Of a DNA stretch of 6,079 bases, positions 1 to 6,079 are shown piece by piece; the stretch's first letter is position 1; each line of letters begins with the position of its first letter. A program made the position numbers and the translations under genes. The stretch lies in NCBI GenBank assembly GCA_021157645.1, contig JAGGWC010000029.1, positions 1-6,079 of the forward strand, in the 5' to 3' direction. Below the pieces are notes generated by a model. That model made no database searches. It was not told the DNA's origin and saw only the letters and a program-made list of their open reading frames with translations. The stretch comes from Candidatus Cloacimonadota bacterium (GTDB lineage Bacteria > Cloacimonadota > Cloacimonadia > Cloacimonadales > TCS61).

Positions 1-153
1 GTCTCCTAATTCTTTCGCTTCAGTCAAATATTGAACGTGCCCAGAATGTAATATATCAAAACAACCATTTGTAAAGATGATCTTCTTATTTTGAGTCTTA
101 AGTTCCTTAATAATAATAGATATCTCTTCCCATGTTTTTAATTTATTTTTCAT
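1..153 (-). CDS. rfaE2: D-glycero-beta-D-manno-heptose 1-phosphate adenylyltransferase (5' part; runs off window)
   Basis: Only the first 51 codons are present; the gene continues beyond base 1. The reading frame starts with ATG at 153-151 and has no stop. Residues 27-39 read FTNGCFDILHSGH, and the segment after it (VQYLTEAKELGD) continues the typical fold start. This is the signature of the RfaE/HldE C-terminal nucleotidyltransferase domain. H36-S37-G38-H39 is the HxGH nucleotide-binding motif of the cytidylyltransferase superfamily. Family members transfer AMP from ATP to heptose-1-phosphate in the cytoplasm, the last activation step before ADP-heptose epimerisation for LPS inner core. About 25 residues precede the motif and no kinase domain is fused in front, so this is the stand-alone form rather than bifunctional HldE. 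Its ATG overlaps the purF stop by four bases (ATGA), and a GGGAG sits 12 bases upstream inside purF, suggesting translational coupling. Other nucleotidyltransferases of this fold (glycerol-3-phosphate cytidylyltransferase, for example) are a less likely alternative given the exact NGCFDILH wording. Confidence 0.88.
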   Translation of the reverse strand, partial: MKNKLKTWEEISIIIKELKTQNKKIIFTNGCFDILHSGHVQYLTEAKELGD

Positions 154-1511
154 TTTACCGGATAACTCCCATTAAAGCAAGCGTAACAATAACTTTCAGG
201 TTTTTTTACAGCTTTCTCTAATTGTTCAATGGAAAGATATTTGAGAGTATCTGAACCAATATATTTTCTTATCTCATCCACGGATTTGTTATTAGCAATT
301 AACTCTTCACGAGTTGGTGTATCTATACCATAATAGCATGAATTCTTTACTGCCGGTGAACCAATACGGAGATGGATCTCCTTCGCACCAGCGTTTCGCA
401 CAAGTTTAGTAATTTTACGAAGTGTAGTTCCTCGCACAATTGAATCATCAATAAGAGTTACAACTTTACCTTCAAAGAAATTCGGGAGAGTATTGAATTT
501 TTGATAAACACTTTCATCTCTAATTGTTTGTTCGGGTTTAATGAATGTTCTTCCCACATAATGATTTCTGATCAAACCCATTTCGTATGGTTTATGTTTA
601 TATTTTGCATAACCTAGAGCAATAAAGTTCGATGAATCGGGAACCGGTACAACAACATCAGGATCAATATCATCATTTTCTGCGATTATCGCTCCTATCT
701 TTTCTCTTACTTCAAATACATTTTCTTCAAAGATCACACTATCTGGTCGTGAAAAATATATATGCTCAAAAATGCAGTGTTTATTGGTCTTTGTGGCACG
801 AAAATCATTTGGATTATTTTCAATATTGGTTATCCCATCATTATTAACAACGATAATTTCAGCCGGTTTTACCTCATTTATCCAATCCATATAAAGAATA
901 TCCAGAGCGCAGCTTTCTGAAGCAACTACAATTGCACCGTCTTTTGTTTTACCGTAACTCATTGGTCTAAGAGCATATGCATCACGGAAAAGATACATTT
1001 CTGTTTTTGTTGCAAGAACTGTAGAAAAGGCTCCTTTTACATATTTCATCAATTTTATTATAGCATCAGGAACTGTGTAATTTTCACGTTCAACATGATA
1101 AACAATATATTTAAGAATTAGTTCTCCATCATTTCCGCTGGCAAAATATACACCTTTTTTTTCTAACCAGCTTCTTATTCCATTGTAATTAATTATGTCG
1201 CCATTGCTTGATAGAGCATAAGAAGGACCGGAAAGTGTTTCAACAATATGTGGTTGGGAATTGTATACTGATGAAGATCCACGAGTAGGATAACGGACGT
1301 GTCCAATTGCGATATTACCTTCAAGATTTTTTATTTTCTCGGAAGTGAATACATCCTTAACTAATCCCATTTTTTTTCGTAACTTGATAGTTGTTCCATT
1401 ATTCACTGCCATTCCGCAGCTTTCCTGACCACGATGTTGTTCAGCAAAAAGTCCTAAAGCTGCCATACTGGCTGCATTCTCACTTCCAAAAATTCCAATG
1501 ATGCCGCACAT
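150..1511 (-). CDS. purF: Amidophosphoribosyltransferase (glutamine PRPP amidotransferase)
   Basis: Catalyses the first committed step of de novo purine synthesis in the cytoplasm: PRPP plus glutamine gives 5-phosphoribosylamine. The 453-residue protein has an N-terminal class II (Ntn) glutaminase domain: Cys2 as nucleophile in MCGIIGIFG, QHRGQES (25-31), GHVRYPTRGSS (70-80) and the NG of the oxyanion hole (103-104). A phosphoribosyltransferase domain follows, with YVGRTFIKPEQ (318-328) and the PRPP loop TLIDDSIVRGTT (352-363). C246, C392, C442 and C445 match the four cysteines that bind a 4Fe-4S cluster in Bacillus-type PurF. The start is secure: TAA is the codon directly before the ATG, so no propeptide is possible, and GGAG lies 6 bases upstream. 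Two stretches are off-consensus: NGD (103-105) where NGN is usual, and DAYALRPM (177-184) where family members read like DPxGIRPL. It lies 13 bases after plsY and overlaps rfaE2 by 4 bases. A divergent PurF-like paralogue cannot be fully excluded. Confidence 0.93.
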   Translation of the reverse strand: MCGIIGIFGSENAASMAALGLFAEQHRGQESCGMAVNNGTTIKLRKKMGLVKDVFTSEKIKNLEGNIAIGHVRYPTRGSSSVYNSQPHIVETLSGPSYALSSNGDIINYNGIRSWLEKKGVYFASGNDGELILKYIVYHVERENYTVPDAIIKLMKYVKGAFSTVLATKTEMYLFRDAYALRPMSYGKTKDGAIVVASESCALDILYMDWINEVKPAEIIVVNNDGITNIENNPNDFRATKTNKHCIFEHIYFSRPDSVIFEENVFEVREKIGAIIAENDDIDPDVVVPVPDSSNFIALGYAKYKHKPYEMGLIRNHYVGRTFIKPEQTIRDESVYQKFNTLPNFFEGKVVTLIDDSIVRGTTLRKITKLVRNAGAKEIHLRIGSPAVKNSCYYGIDTPTREELIANNKSVDEIRKYIGSDTLKYLSIEQLEKAVKKPESYCYACFNGSYPVK

Positions 1512-1517
1512 TTAGTG

Positions 1518-1521
1518 CTCC
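1518..1521 (-). promoter_or_regulatory. Ribosome binding site of purF
   Basis: GGAG on the minus strand, 6 bases before the purF ATG, within the 13-base gap after plsY. Together with the in-frame TAA directly before the ATG it fixes the start so that Cys2 follows the initiator methionine. Confidence 0.7.
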
Positions 1522-1524
1522 AAA

Positions 1525-2139
1525 TTATTTTTTCTTAAAACTAATTTTATTTTCATTTCCATTTATTAATCGTTGGATATTAGCTTTGTGACGGATGATA
1601 ATAAATAAGGTTATAATAAATGTAAAAATGAGGATTTCTATCTTTGTAAACGAATTTCTGATGTTAATTATTAACTCGGAAATAAAAAGTGTAAAAGCTG
1701 CTAATATTGAACCGAGAGATACAAATTTACTCAGCCAAACAGTTATAATGAATACAAATAAAGCAATTGCAATAGGAACTGGAACAAGTGCAATGAAAAC
1801 TCCTGCTGAAGTTGCAACACCTTTACCACCTTTGAACTTAAGAAAGATCGTGAATATATGACCAAGAATTGCAAATAATCCAGTTAGAATCATAATTAAG
1901 TCAGTAGGATCTTCTATTATAATTCTGGCAATATTCACTGCAAGAAATCCTTTGCCTATATCTATTATCAGCGTAAATACTCCAACTTTTGTTCCAAGGA
2001 TTCGTAAAGCATTTGTAGCACCAACGTTACCGCTGCCGAAATCTCTAATATCAATTCCTTTTATCAGCTTACCCATTATATAGCTTGTGGGAATACTCCC
2101 AAGAATATATGCTGTAAAAAGAGCAATTATTATATTCAT
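1525..2139 (-). CDS. plsY: Acyl-phosphate:glycerol-3-phosphate acyltransferase PlsY
   Basis: Integral inner-membrane enzyme that moves an acyl group from acyl-phosphate (made by PlsX) to the 1-position of glycerol-3-phosphate, giving lysophosphatidic acid, the first step of phospholipid synthesis. The 204-residue length is normal for the family. All three conserved cytoplasmic motifs are visible: FGSGNVGATNALR (34-46), KFKGGKGVATSAG (101-113, the glycine-rich phosphate/G3P site), and RHKANIQRLINGNE (183-196), which keeps N187, G194 and E196. Hydrophobic stretches at about 2-20, 52-72, 80-100, 112-136, 142-160 and 168-182 fit a multi-pass protein, with a lysine-rich C-terminal tail (FKKK). The ATG overlaps the der stop as ATGA. 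The AAAAGGA upstream lies within der and is a modest ribosome binding site, so coupling to der translation is likely. No plsX is visible in the window. The assignment is firm. Confidence 0.96.
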   Translation of the reverse strand: MNIIIALFTAYILGSIPTSYIMGKLIKGIDIRDFGSGNVGATNALRILGTKVGVFTLIIDIGKGFLAVNIARIIIEDPTDLIMILTGLFAILGHIFTIFLKFKGGKGVATSAGVFIALVPVPIAIALFVFIITVWLSKFVSLGSILAAFTLFISELIINIRNSFTKIEILIFTFIITLFIIIRHKANIQRLINGNENKISFKKK

Positions 2140-3461
2140 TTTTCCTTTTCTCTGCTTCTAAAAATAGTTTTTATTGTAGCTCCGCTGAATTTGAATTCTT
2201 CACGAAGCTGATTATTTAAATACCGCTTGTAATGCGTGGTAATGAGTTTTGCATTATTGCAGAAGAACACAAATGTTGGCGGTTGTGTTTTAACCTGTGA
2301 ACAATAATATATCATTGAATGTTTCCCGCTGGAATGTGCAGGTGGAAATTTTATTGTAACTTTCTGTAGGAATTTGTTAAGCTGACTTGTCGGAATCCGT
2401 TTTTTACTTTCTTCATCAACTTTAAGCAACAGCTCATAAATCTTATGTGCCCGTTGCCCTGTGAGTGCAGAAATAAAAATAACAGGTGCAAATTCAACAA
2501 ATTTTAATTCAGATTTTATTTTTTCAATATACTTTCCAACAGATGAATTATCTTTTTCAATGAGGTCCCACTTGTTATAAATCAAGATTATCTCTTTATA
2601 ATTTCTTGCTGCATAAGAAGCTATTCGTTGGTCTTGAGTTGAAATATCATCACTTGCATCAAGAAGTAATAATACAATATCTGCACGGTTAATGCTCTCA
2701 ATTGTTCGCATAGTGCTAAAATACTCCACGCCATATTTAATACGTTTTTTACGTCTTAACCCAGCAGTATCTATAAATGTAAATTTCTTGTTTTTATAAG
2801 TTAAATTAAGATCGATAGAATCACGGGTTGTACCGGGGATATCGGTTACAATATTTCCTTCTTTACCTGATAACCTATTAATTAATGATGATTTACCAAC
2901 ATTTGGTTTTCCTACGATAGCAACCTTAATAACATCTTCTTCAACGATTTCATTTGAAGAAAGTGTATCAATATTTTTTACAACTTCATCCAGGAAGTTC
3001 CCGGTATTTCTTCCATGAATTGCTGCTATTGGAAATGGATCTCCGAATCCAAGTTGCAGAAAATCATAAATTTCAAGTTCATCTTTTTCATTATCGGTTT
3101 TATTTGCAACAAGTAAAACCTTGTCACGGTGAGGAGATAAAATTTTGGCAACTTCCATATCAATCGCAGTTGTACCGGTTTTTGTATCAACAACAAATAA
3201 AATAAAATCAGCTTCCTCAATAGCGACCTCTGCCTGAAATTTAACTGCTTTATCTATACTATTATTTGATCTTGGAATAATCCCACCAGTATCGACAACT
3301 ATAAAATTATGTCCACTCCATTCAGCTTCTTCGTACTTTCGATCTCTAGTTACTCCTTCTTCAAAATCTACTATGGCACTTCGCTTTCGACATATCCTGT
3401 TAAATAGAGTTGATTTTCCAACATTAGGTCTACCGACGATTGCTACAATGCTTTTTCTCAT
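2136..3461 (-). CDS. der: Ribosome-assembly GTPase Der (EngA)
   Basis: Essential tandem-GTPase that binds the 50S subunit and acts in its late maturation. The 441-residue length is typical. G domain 1: P-loop GRPNVGKST (10-18), switch GVTRD (36-40), DTGG (57-60) and NKTD (120-123). G domain 2: GKPNVGKSS (184-192), PGTTRD (209-214), DTAG (231-234), NKWD (296-299) and SAL (331-333). The KYGVEYFSTMRT stretch (242-253) is characteristic of Der. The C-terminal KH-like domain spans about 355-436 and includes PPAHSSGKH (373-381) and a basic end. Every nucleotide-binding motif is intact in both domains. The start puts the P-loop at residue 10, as is usual. The ribosome binding site is weak and distant (AAAAGG, 11 bases before the ATG). 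It is the first gene of the minus-strand unit, and its stop overlaps the plsY start by 4 bases. The assignment is firm. Confidence 0.98.
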   Translation of the reverse strand: MRKSIVAIVGRPNVGKSTLFNRICRKRSAIVDFEEGVTRDRKYEEAEWSGHNFIVVDTGGIIPRSNNSIDKAVKFQAEVAIEEADFILFVVDTKTGTTAIDMEVAKILSPHRDKVLLVANKTDNEKDELEIYDFLQLGFGDPFPIAAIHGRNTGNFLDEVVKNIDTLSSNEIVEEDVIKVAIVGKPNVGKSSLINRLSGKEGNIVTDIPGTTRDSIDLNLTYKNKKFTFIDTAGLRRKKRIKYGVEYFSTMRTIESINRADIVLLLLDASDDISTQDQRIASYAARNYKEIILIYNKWDLIEKDNSSVGKYIEKIKSELKFVEFAPVIFISALTGQRAHKIYELLLKVDEESKKRIPTSQLNKFLQKVTIKFPPAHSSGKHSMIYYCSQVKTQPPTFVFFCNNAKLITTHYKRYLNNQLREEFKFSGATIKTIFRSREKEK

Positions 3462-3522
3462 AAATTATATTACCTTTTTTATTCCCTAAATTTGATGGAC
3501 AATTTTTGCTCAAAGCTGAATC

Positions 3523-3528
3523 TGTCAA
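3523..3528 (-). promoter_or_regulatory. Possible -35 element for the der-plsY-purF-rfaE2 unit
   Basis: TTGACA on the minus strand is a perfect match to the sigma-70 -35 consensus, about 60 bases before the der ATG. At 15-19 bases further on the sequence is A-rich (AAAAATTG) but gives no good TATAAT match, so the call is weak. The dyad at 3528-3553 lies directly upstream and touches the element, which would suit an operator or activator site if the promoter is real. Confidence 0.3.
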
Positions 3529-3553
3529 ATTAAATGATGAATCAGATTTAATT
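3528..3553. repeat. AT-rich inverted repeat, possible operator
   Basis: The left arm AATTAAATGAT (3528-3538) and right arm ATCA-g-ATTTAATT (3541-3553) are reverse complements over 11 bases, apart from one inserted G at 3545, with a two-base centre (GA). It sits between the two outward TTGACA hexamers. A second, overlapping pair, GATTTAA (3545-3551) and TTAAATC (3562-3568), and a near-palindrome at 3556-3571 (ATTAATTT/AAATCAAT, 7 of 8 pairs) lie beside it. A binding site for a regulator of one or both units is possible. AT-rich DNA yields such dyads by chance more easily, so function is inference. Confidence 0.4.
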
Positions 3554-3587
3554 ACATTAATTTAAATCAATTATAAGTTGAAAGCCC

Positions 3588-3625
3588 TTGACATATTAGC
3601 CAATAATAAATTTCTCAATTACAAT
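3588..3625 (+). promoter_or_regulatory. Possible promoter elements for tldD-tldE
   Basis: TTGACA at 3588-3593 is a perfect -35 hexamer, but nothing like TATAAT occurs 15-19 bases on. TACAAT at 3620-3625 is a fair -10 and would start the transcript near 3632, just ahead of the AGGAGG. Its partner at 18 bases, TTAGCC (3596-3601), matches the -35 consensus at only 3 of 6 positions, and the TTGACA is 26 bases away. One of these combinations, or a non-E. coli-type sigma site, may drive the unit. Confidence 0.3.
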
Positions 3626-3638
3626 AAAATATTAATTC

Positions 3639-3644
3639 AGGAGG
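3639..3644 (+). promoter_or_regulatory. Strong ribosome binding site of tldD
   Basis: A full AGGAGG lies 4 bases before the ATG at 3649. The spacing is on the short side, but the match is perfect and selects this start. It is clearly stronger than the sites on the opposite-strand operon. Confidence 0.8.
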
Positions 3645-3648
3645 CAAT

Positions 3649-5031
3649 ATGTTAAACAGAAACATCATAGAGAGAGTGATAGATAAAGCACTTTCAAATG
3701 GTGCAGATTTTGCTGAGTTGTTTGTCGAAAACACATTCAATTCTACAATTGCATTTAACGACAGCAAAACGAAACAGAATATCGTTGGTAATGATTACGG
3801 TGCTGGTGTAAGAGTTTTTTATGGTCATACAGCAATTTATGCTTTTACAAATGATCTTAGTGAAGAGGCACTTTTAACTGCAGCCGATGCAGTTAGTAAG
3901 GCAGCCAAAAGCAAGAACATAATTGCTTCTATCGATCTTACAAAGAAAGAAATTGCTAATATTCATCCAATTGAAATTCCAAATAATACAATTTCAAAAA
4001 AAGAGAAAATAGATTTTATAAAAAAGGTAAATAAAGCTTCTCGCGGATATAGCGATCAAATTAGTCAGGTTGATATTAGATTCATCGAGAAAAATCAGCA
4101 TGTTATGATAGCCAATAGTGAAGGTTTACTTGTTGAAGACGATAGAAATTATTCTAGAGTTTATGTTTCATCAATCGCTTCTAATGGTACAGAGAAACAA
4201 GTTGGCGGAGAAGGACCGGGCAGGGTTGCTGGGTATGAATTCTTTAAATCAATTGATCCAGTAAAACTTGGAAAAGATACAGCCAGAGTTGCTGTGACAA
4301 TGCTGAATGCAGATTATGCTCCAAGTGGTAAATATCCTGTTGTTATCGATAATGGTTTTGGTGGAGTTATTTTCCACGAAGCTTGCGGACACTCACTTGA
4401 AACAACTGCAATTGCAAAAGGTGCTTCTGTGTTTGTTGGAAAAATGGGTAAGAAAATAGCTTATGAAGGGCTTACTGCTATAGATGATGGAACCATACCA
4501 AATGAATGGGGAAGTGAGAATATCGATGATGAAGGAATGGCAACAAAAAAGACAGTTCTCATCGAAAATGGTATTTTAAAATCTTATATGGTCGATAAAA
4601 TGGGAAGTATTAAGACAGGATATGCCAGAACTGGAAGTGGTAGAAGACAATCTTATAGATTTGCTCCTGCCAGTAGAATGAGAAATACTTATATTGCCAA
4701 TGGGGATGATAAATTTGACGATATGATCAATTCAGTCAATGAAGGGATCTATGCTGCTAAAATGGGTGGTGGTTCTGTAAGCCCTGGGACTGGTGATTTT
4801 AACTTTTCTGTTGCAGAAGGCTATATGATAAGAAATGGTAAAATTGCAGAACCTGTTCGTGGCGCTACACTTATCGGAAATGGAGCAGAAGCTTTATTGA
4901 AAATTAGCATGATCTCTAATAACATGGCAATGGCTCAGGGGATGTGCGGCTCTGTTAGCGGAAGTATTCCAACAAATGTAGGACAACCGGCAATTAAGAT
5001 CGACGAAATTATCGTTGGTGGAAGAAATTAA
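3649..5031 (+). CDS. tldD: TldD family metallopeptidase, catalytic subunit
   Basis: Catalytic half of the TldD/TldE peptidase (family M103, modulator of DNA gyrase). In E. coli the heterodimer degrades unfolded peptides, trims the microcin B17 leader and takes part in CcdA turnover; it is cytoplasmic. The 460-residue length is in the family range. The zinc motif HEACGH is at 243-248 (H243, E244, H248) after VVIDNGFGGVIF. C433 in MAQGMCGS (428-435) is the expected third metal ligand, in the usual place near the C-terminus. The DDEG (293-296), TVLIENGILKSYM (302-314) and TGSGRRQSY (328-336) blocks and the closing GQPAIKIDEIIVGG (445-458) are all typical TldD. The N-terminal domain (about 1-220) is the less conserved substrate-chamber half, including GEGPG at 187-191. 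No signal peptide or twin-arginine leader is seen. The start is fixed by AGGAGG. A tldE follows 14 bases downstream, as expected for partners. The native substrate cannot be told from this sequence; no RiPP precursor or toxin-antitoxin gene is in the window. Confidence 0.95.
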   Translation: MLNRNIIERVIDKALSNGADFAELFVENTFNSTIAFNDSKTKQNIVGNDYGAGVRVFYGHTAIYAFTNDLSEEALLTAADAVSKAAKSKNIIASIDLTKKEIANIHPIEIPNNTISKKEKIDFIKKVNKASRGYSDQISQVDIRFIEKNQHVMIANSEGLLVEDDRNYSRVYVSSIASNGTEKQVGGEGPGRVAGYEFFKSIDPVKLGKDTARVAVTMLNADYAPSGKYPVVIDNGFGGVIFHEACGHSLETTAIAKGASVFVGKMGKKIAYEGLTAIDDGTIPNEWGSENIDDEGMATKKTVLIENGILKSYMVDKMGSIKTGYARTGSGRRQSYRFAPASRMRNTYIANGDDKFDDMINSVNEGIYAAKMGGGSVSPGTGDFNFSVAEGYMIRNGKIAEPVRGATLIGNGAEALLKISMISNNMAMAQGMCGSVSGSIPTNVGQPAIKIDEIIVGGRN

Positions 5032-5032
5032 A

Positions 5033-5040
5033 GGGAGGAG
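5033..5040 (+). promoter_or_regulatory. Ribosome binding site of tldE
   Basis: GGGAGGAG fills most of the 14-base gap after the tldD stop, with GGAGG 7 bases before the ATG at 5046. Ribosomes can therefore load strongly on the second gene, consistent with equal amounts of the two partners. Confidence 0.75.
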
Positions 5041-5045
5041 CAGAT

Positions 5046-6079
5046 ATGTATAAGAAAGAATTCCAAACAATATTTGCTTATGCAAAAGATAAAACAGACA
5101 AGACAGAAATTCTGCTATCAGCAGTTAACTCGTTTTCTGTAAAAATAAATGAACAAAATGTAGAATCATTTAATTATGCCGATTCAAAAGGGATTGGTGT
5201 ACGGATAGTTAAGAATGGAAAAGTTGGTTATTCTTACACGGAAAAATTTGATAATGAGACCTTTAAATTAATAGTAGATGAAGCTATTGAAAATGCAAAA
5301 TATACTGAAGATGATGAAGTTGTTATTATGGAGAATTATCCAGAAATTACTGACAACCTAAATGTATATTCTGAAAGTTTGGATAAAGTTGATGTATTGG
5401 ATAAGATCCAACTTGCAAAAGATCTAGAAAAATATGCCAAAGAAGCTGACAAGCGAGTTTTCAATGTTCCTTACGCAGTTTATGCTGATGGAAAAAGTTA
5501 TAGCCGAATTGCTAATAGCAAGGGATTAGATAAAGAAGATACACAAAATTTTGCTTATGCTTATGTTGCTGCATTATCAGCAGAAAAAGATGATAAACGA
5601 ATGGGAATGGACTTCCATATAACAAGAAATTTTGATGAATTCGATCCAAAGAAAATGGCTGAAGAAAGTGTGAAGAAAAGTACTGATCTTCTAGATGGAA
5701 AACCCGCAGAAACTGGGAAGTATGCAGTAGTTTTCAATAATGAAATGATGGCAACTATGCTTGCAACTTTCTCAGGAATTTTCAATGCAAAATCTGTTCA
5801 GGAAGGGAGATCTCTTCTTAAAGGGAAAATAGGACAAAAAATAGCTAACGAAAAAGTTACTATTGTCGATGATGGCTTGCATCCCGATGGTTTTTCTACT
5901 TCTGCATTCGATAGCGAAGGATATCCAACCGAGAGAACTGTTTTGATTGAAAACGGAGTTCTAAAATCATTTCTTCATAATACAATAACAGCTATGAAAG
6001 ATGGTGTAAAATCAACTGGTAACGGATCGCGTGGTTACAAAGGAACACTTGGCATTAGCACATCAAACTTTATAATAGA
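5046..6079 (+). CDS. pmbA: TldE/PmbA family protein, non-catalytic partner of TldD (3' end cut off)
   Basis: The open frame runs 344 codons from ATG at 5046 to the window edge without a stop; family members are about 430-450 residues, so roughly the last 90-100 are missing. It is a paralogue of the upstream TldD: GQKIANEKVTIVDDG (263-277) and TVLIENGVLKSFL (298-310) line up with TldD 267-281 and 302-314. At the aligned zinc site TldD's HEACGH is replaced by ATFSGI (240-245), so H, E and H are all lost, as expected for TldE/PmbA. Its FSGIFNAKSVQEGRSLL segment (242-258) reads like PmbA proteins. In characterised systems TldE closes the chamber of the heterodimer and lacks the zinc site of its own. 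N-terminal residues 35-60 (EQNVESFNYADSKGIGVRIV part) match the usual PmbA start. There is no signal peptide. Strong GGAGG, 7 bases upstream, supports the start. The C-terminal part, where TldD has its metal-binding Cys, cannot be judged. Confidence 0.93.
   Translation, partial: MYKKEFQTIFAYAKDKTDKTEILLSAVNSFSVKINEQNVESFNYADSKGIGVRIVKNGKVGYSYTEKFDNETFKLIVDEAIENAKYTEDDEVVIMENYPEITDNLNVYSESLDKVDVLDKIQLAKDLEKYAKEADKRVFNVPYAVYADGKSYSRIANSKGLDKEDTQNFAYAYVAALSAEKDDKRMGMDFHITRNFDEFDPKKMAEESVKKSTDLLDGKPAETGKYAVVFNNEMMATMLATFSGIFNAKSVQEGRSLLKGKIGQKIANEKVTIVDDGLHPDGFSTSAFDSEGYPTERTVLIENGVLKSFLHNTITAMKDGVKSTGNGSRGYKGTLGISTSNFII

Larger units (their letters stand above)
3462..3648. promoter_or_regulatory. 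Divergent intergenic control region between der and tldD
   Basis: This 187-base, strongly AT-rich gap separates two diverging transcription units and must contain the promoters of both. I found no open reading frame of note, no tRNA-like fold and no GC-rich terminator hairpin in it. It holds two TTGACA hexamers pointing outwards (3588-3593 plus; 3528-3523 minus) and overlapping dyads between 3528 and 3571, listed separately. That it carries promoters is inferred from the gene arrangement; their exact positions are not established. Confidence 0.75.

Noticed and set aside
632..847. 71-codon open frame on the plus strand inside purF
   Set aside because: It lies antisense to a well-conserved PurF, has a low-complexity His/Leu/Ser-rich translation and no ribosome binding site of note.
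1595..1861. 88-codon open frame on the plus strand inside plsY
   Set aside because: It is antisense to all of the conserved PlsY core; the translation resembles no family and is explained by AT-rich codon shadowing.
2954..3220. Two open frames (plus and minus) inside der
   Set aside because: Both overlap the first GTPase domain and linker of Der in other frames and show no domain-like pattern.
3464..3469. TATAAT on the minus strand just before the der ATG
   Set aside because: A perfect -10 hexamer, but transcription from it would start inside der and lose the start codon, so it is not a useful der promoter; such hexamers are common by chance in AT-rich DNA.
3462..3648. Riboswitch or small RNA in the divergent gap
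   Set aside because: I looked for a purine, ppGpp or other conserved aptamer because purF is in the unit. The leader is short and AT-rich, with no recognisable conserved core or terminator hairpin followed by a T-run.
4894..5085. 63-codon minus-strand open frame across the tldD/tldE junction
   Set aside because: It is the antisense shadow of the conserved TldD C-terminus and the tldE start; no credible start signal.
5561..5785. 74-codon minus-strand open frame inside tldE
   Set aside because: It is the antisense of a conserved PmbA segment; the apparent hydrophobic N-terminus arises from complementing charged codons.
1..6079. A novel defence, mobile or biosynthetic system
   Set aside because: Every open stretch of size is accounted for by well-known housekeeping families. 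There is no transposase, integrase, repeat array, toxin-antitoxin pair or RiPP precursor in the window.

Overview
The window is AT-rich bacterial chromosome made of ordinary housekeeping genes in two divergent transcription units. I see no mobile element, CRISPR array, RNA gene or phage-like content. The gene set suggests a Gram-negative bacterium: a stand-alone heptose-1-phosphate adenylyltransferase implies ADP-heptose/LPS synthesis. AT-rich codon use and the stand-alone (unfused) heptose enzyme would fit the Bacteroidota/Ignavibacteria (FCB) side of the tree. That placement is inference from composition and gene type, not from a marker tree.

Left unit, minus strand (3461 down to 1, running off the window): der (ribosome-assembly GTPase) - plsY (acyl-phosphate:glycerol-3-phosphate acyltransferase) - purF (amidophosphoribosyltransferase) - rfaE2/hldE-C-type nucleotidyltransferase (5' part only). 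The genes are very tightly packed: der/plsY and purF/rfaE2 each share a 4-base ATGA stop/start overlap, and plsY/purF are 13 bases apart. This points to one polycistronic, translationally coupled mRNA. The products serve four different processes (ribosome biogenesis, phospholipid synthesis, purine synthesis, LPS core sugar), so the grouping looks like a growth-linked housekeeping operon rather than a pathway.

Middle (3462-3648): a 187-base divergent intergenic region holding the control sequences for both units. It has a TTGACA hexamer on each strand, neither with a good -10 partner. It also has a notable AT-rich inverted repeat at 3528-3553 and a strong AGGAGG ribosome binding site for the right-hand unit.

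Right unit, plus strand (3649 to the window end): tldD followed 14 bases later by tldE/pmbA, which is cut off by the window edge. The two products are paralogues that in characterised bacteria form a heterodimeric metallopeptidase. TldD carries the HExxxH zinc motif, and TldE has lost it at the aligned position, as seen here.

Nothing in the window amounts to a new biological system. The points most worth a second look are the dyad between the divergent units and a PurF that has the four Fe-S cysteines but no propeptide and some divergent motif residues.
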